Assembly (NCBI GenBank): GCA_019359435.1
Contig: JAHHHI010000055.1
Coordinates: forward strand, 186,001-250,000
Source: Kaiparowitsia implicata GSE-PSE-MK54-09C
Lineage (GTDB): Bacteria > Cyanobacteriota > Cyanobacteriia > Elainellales > Elainellaceae
Reading direction: 5' to 3'
DNA: 64,000 nt
Part shown: piece after piece, positions 63,303 through 64,000 of the stretch
Numbering within the stretch: position 1 is the stretch's first letter
How the letters are laid out: each line of letters begins with the position of its first letter
Position numbers and translations under genes: made by a program
Notes under the pieces: model-generated
Told to the model about the DNA's origin: nothing
Seen by the model: only the letters and a program-made list of their open reading frames with translations
The model's database searches: none

Positions 63303-64000
63303 ATGTCATCCACTACATCTCTTAATCGGCTAGCGGTCAACGGTACTATTTGGACCGTCATAGGATATGGACTCAGTCAAACTATTCGATTCGGTGGAAA
63401 CCTAGTTCTGACTAGACTACTGGCGCCCGAATTGTTTGGGCTCATGGCGCTAGCCAATGTTTTTGTGATTGGGTTACAGCTTTTCTCTGACGTTGGTATC
63501 GTACCCAGTATTATTCAAAACAAACACGGTGATGAGACACAATTCCTCAACACGGCCTGGACGATTCAGGTGATACGAGGGGTCGTTCTTTGGCTTGGCT
63601 GTTGCCTTATTGCCTATCCAGTCTCATTGTTTTATGAGGATGCCAGAATACTTTGGTTGCTACCTATTTTAGGCCTCTCATCAGTATTCAATGGATTCAA
63701 TTCAACTGCAATTGCTAGCATTAAACGGCGAGTAGATCTTGCAAGGAATGCAGGATTTGAAATATCTGTCCAGATTATTTCATTATCTGTTTTAATTATC
63801 TGGGCGTACTTTAGCCCGACTATCTATGCACTGGCCGGTAGTCATGCAGTTGGCGCATTGATTCGAACTGCCATGAGTTATGCCATCATCCCAGGCTATA
63901 AAAATTGGTTCGCTTGGAATAAAGACGCCTTGCGAGAACTCCTTTCATTTGGTCGATGGATTTTTCTATCGACGGCCATGACGTTTCTTGCCAGCCAAAC
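63303..64000 (+). CDS. Polysaccharide flippase (MOP superfamily), truncated by window end
   Basis: Lipid-linked oligosaccharide translocase, Wzx-like. The frame opens at ATG 63303 (MSSTTSLNRLAVNGTIWTVI) and is still open at the window edge after 232 codons. Hydrophobic helices are visible (GTIWTVIGYGLSQTI, LFGLMALANVFVIGLQLF, GVVLWLGCCLIAYPVSLFY, LPILGLSSVFNGF). FGGNLVLTRLLAPELFG is the typical start of this family. 36 bp behind the GT4 gene, same operon. Confidence 0.85.
   Translation, partial: MSSTTSLNRLAVNGTIWTVIGYGLSQTIRFGGNLVLTRLLAPELFGLMALANVFVIGLQLFSDVGIVPSIIQNKHGDETQFLNTAWTIQVIRGVVLWLGCCLIAYPVSLFYEDARILWLLPILGLSSVFNGFNSTAIASIKRRVDLARNAGFEISVQIISLSVLIIWAYFSPTIYALAGSHAVGALIRTAMSYAIIPGYKNWFAWNKDALRELLSFGRWIFLSTAMTFLASQ

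Overview
The window is chromosomal DNA from a cyanobacterium. The evidence is a BicA-type bicarbonate transporter, a ClpR/ClpP3 pair, three phylloquinone genes (menF, menA, DHNA-CoA thioesterase), the cyanobacterial families DUF3038/DUF4335, a cyanoexosortase A operon, and very frequent HIP1 octamers (GCGATCGC). A Leptolyngbya- or Nodosilinea-like lineage is plausible, but that is inference. DNA upstream of dnaN carries a cluster of near-perfect DnaA boxes, so the left end probably spans the chromosomal replication origin.

Layout. 0-6.3 kb: clpR-clpP3, a J-domain protein, clpS-DUF2103, oriC, dnaN and a membrane-anchored nuclease-like protein. 6.5-18.1 kb: a cellulose-synthase-like glycosyltransferase, a 1309-residue DUF4347/cadherin-like/RTX exoprotein, the cyanoexosortase A trio, a Pr6Pr membrane protein and a cupin. 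18.4-20.5 kb: a compact two-gene unit in which a nuclease-like domain is fused to a ParA ATPase, followed by a ParB-like/Rho_N protein; this is the best candidate for an undescribed system. 20.5-31.5 kb: glyS, a ferredoxin-MBL protein, a SulP-USP-BicA inorganic-carbon operon whose bicA is frameshifted, mltA and a small conserved protein. 31.6-47.3 kb: DHNA-CoA thioesterase, GNAT, a DUF697 GTPase, tRNA-fMet and tRNA-Leu, chorismate lyase, a giant PAS/GAF/GGDEF/EAL protein, ADC lyase, DUF4335/DUF3038 and DUF427. 47.6-57.1 kb: acyl-ACP/CoA synthetase, YlqD, divergent menF/menA, ald, and an MGS-DAG kinase fusion with a response regulator. 57.4-64 kb: an exopolysaccharide export locus (BY-kinase, Wza-like protein, GT4, flippase cut by the window end).

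How the genes fit together. Several genes draw on chorismate: menF, menA and the thioesterase for phylloquinone, chorismate lyase for plastoquinone, and ADC lyase for folate. Surface polysaccharide and exoprotein functions recur: GT2, cyanoexosortase, DUF4347 protein, Wza/Wzc, GT4 and flippase. The intergenic DNA is full of non-autonomous palindromic elements of two families. One is about 120 bp with two hairpins, terminal inverted repeats and 6-9 bp flanking direct repeats. The other is 127-130 bp with 18-bp terminal repeats beginning and ending in TA. No transposase is present in the window.
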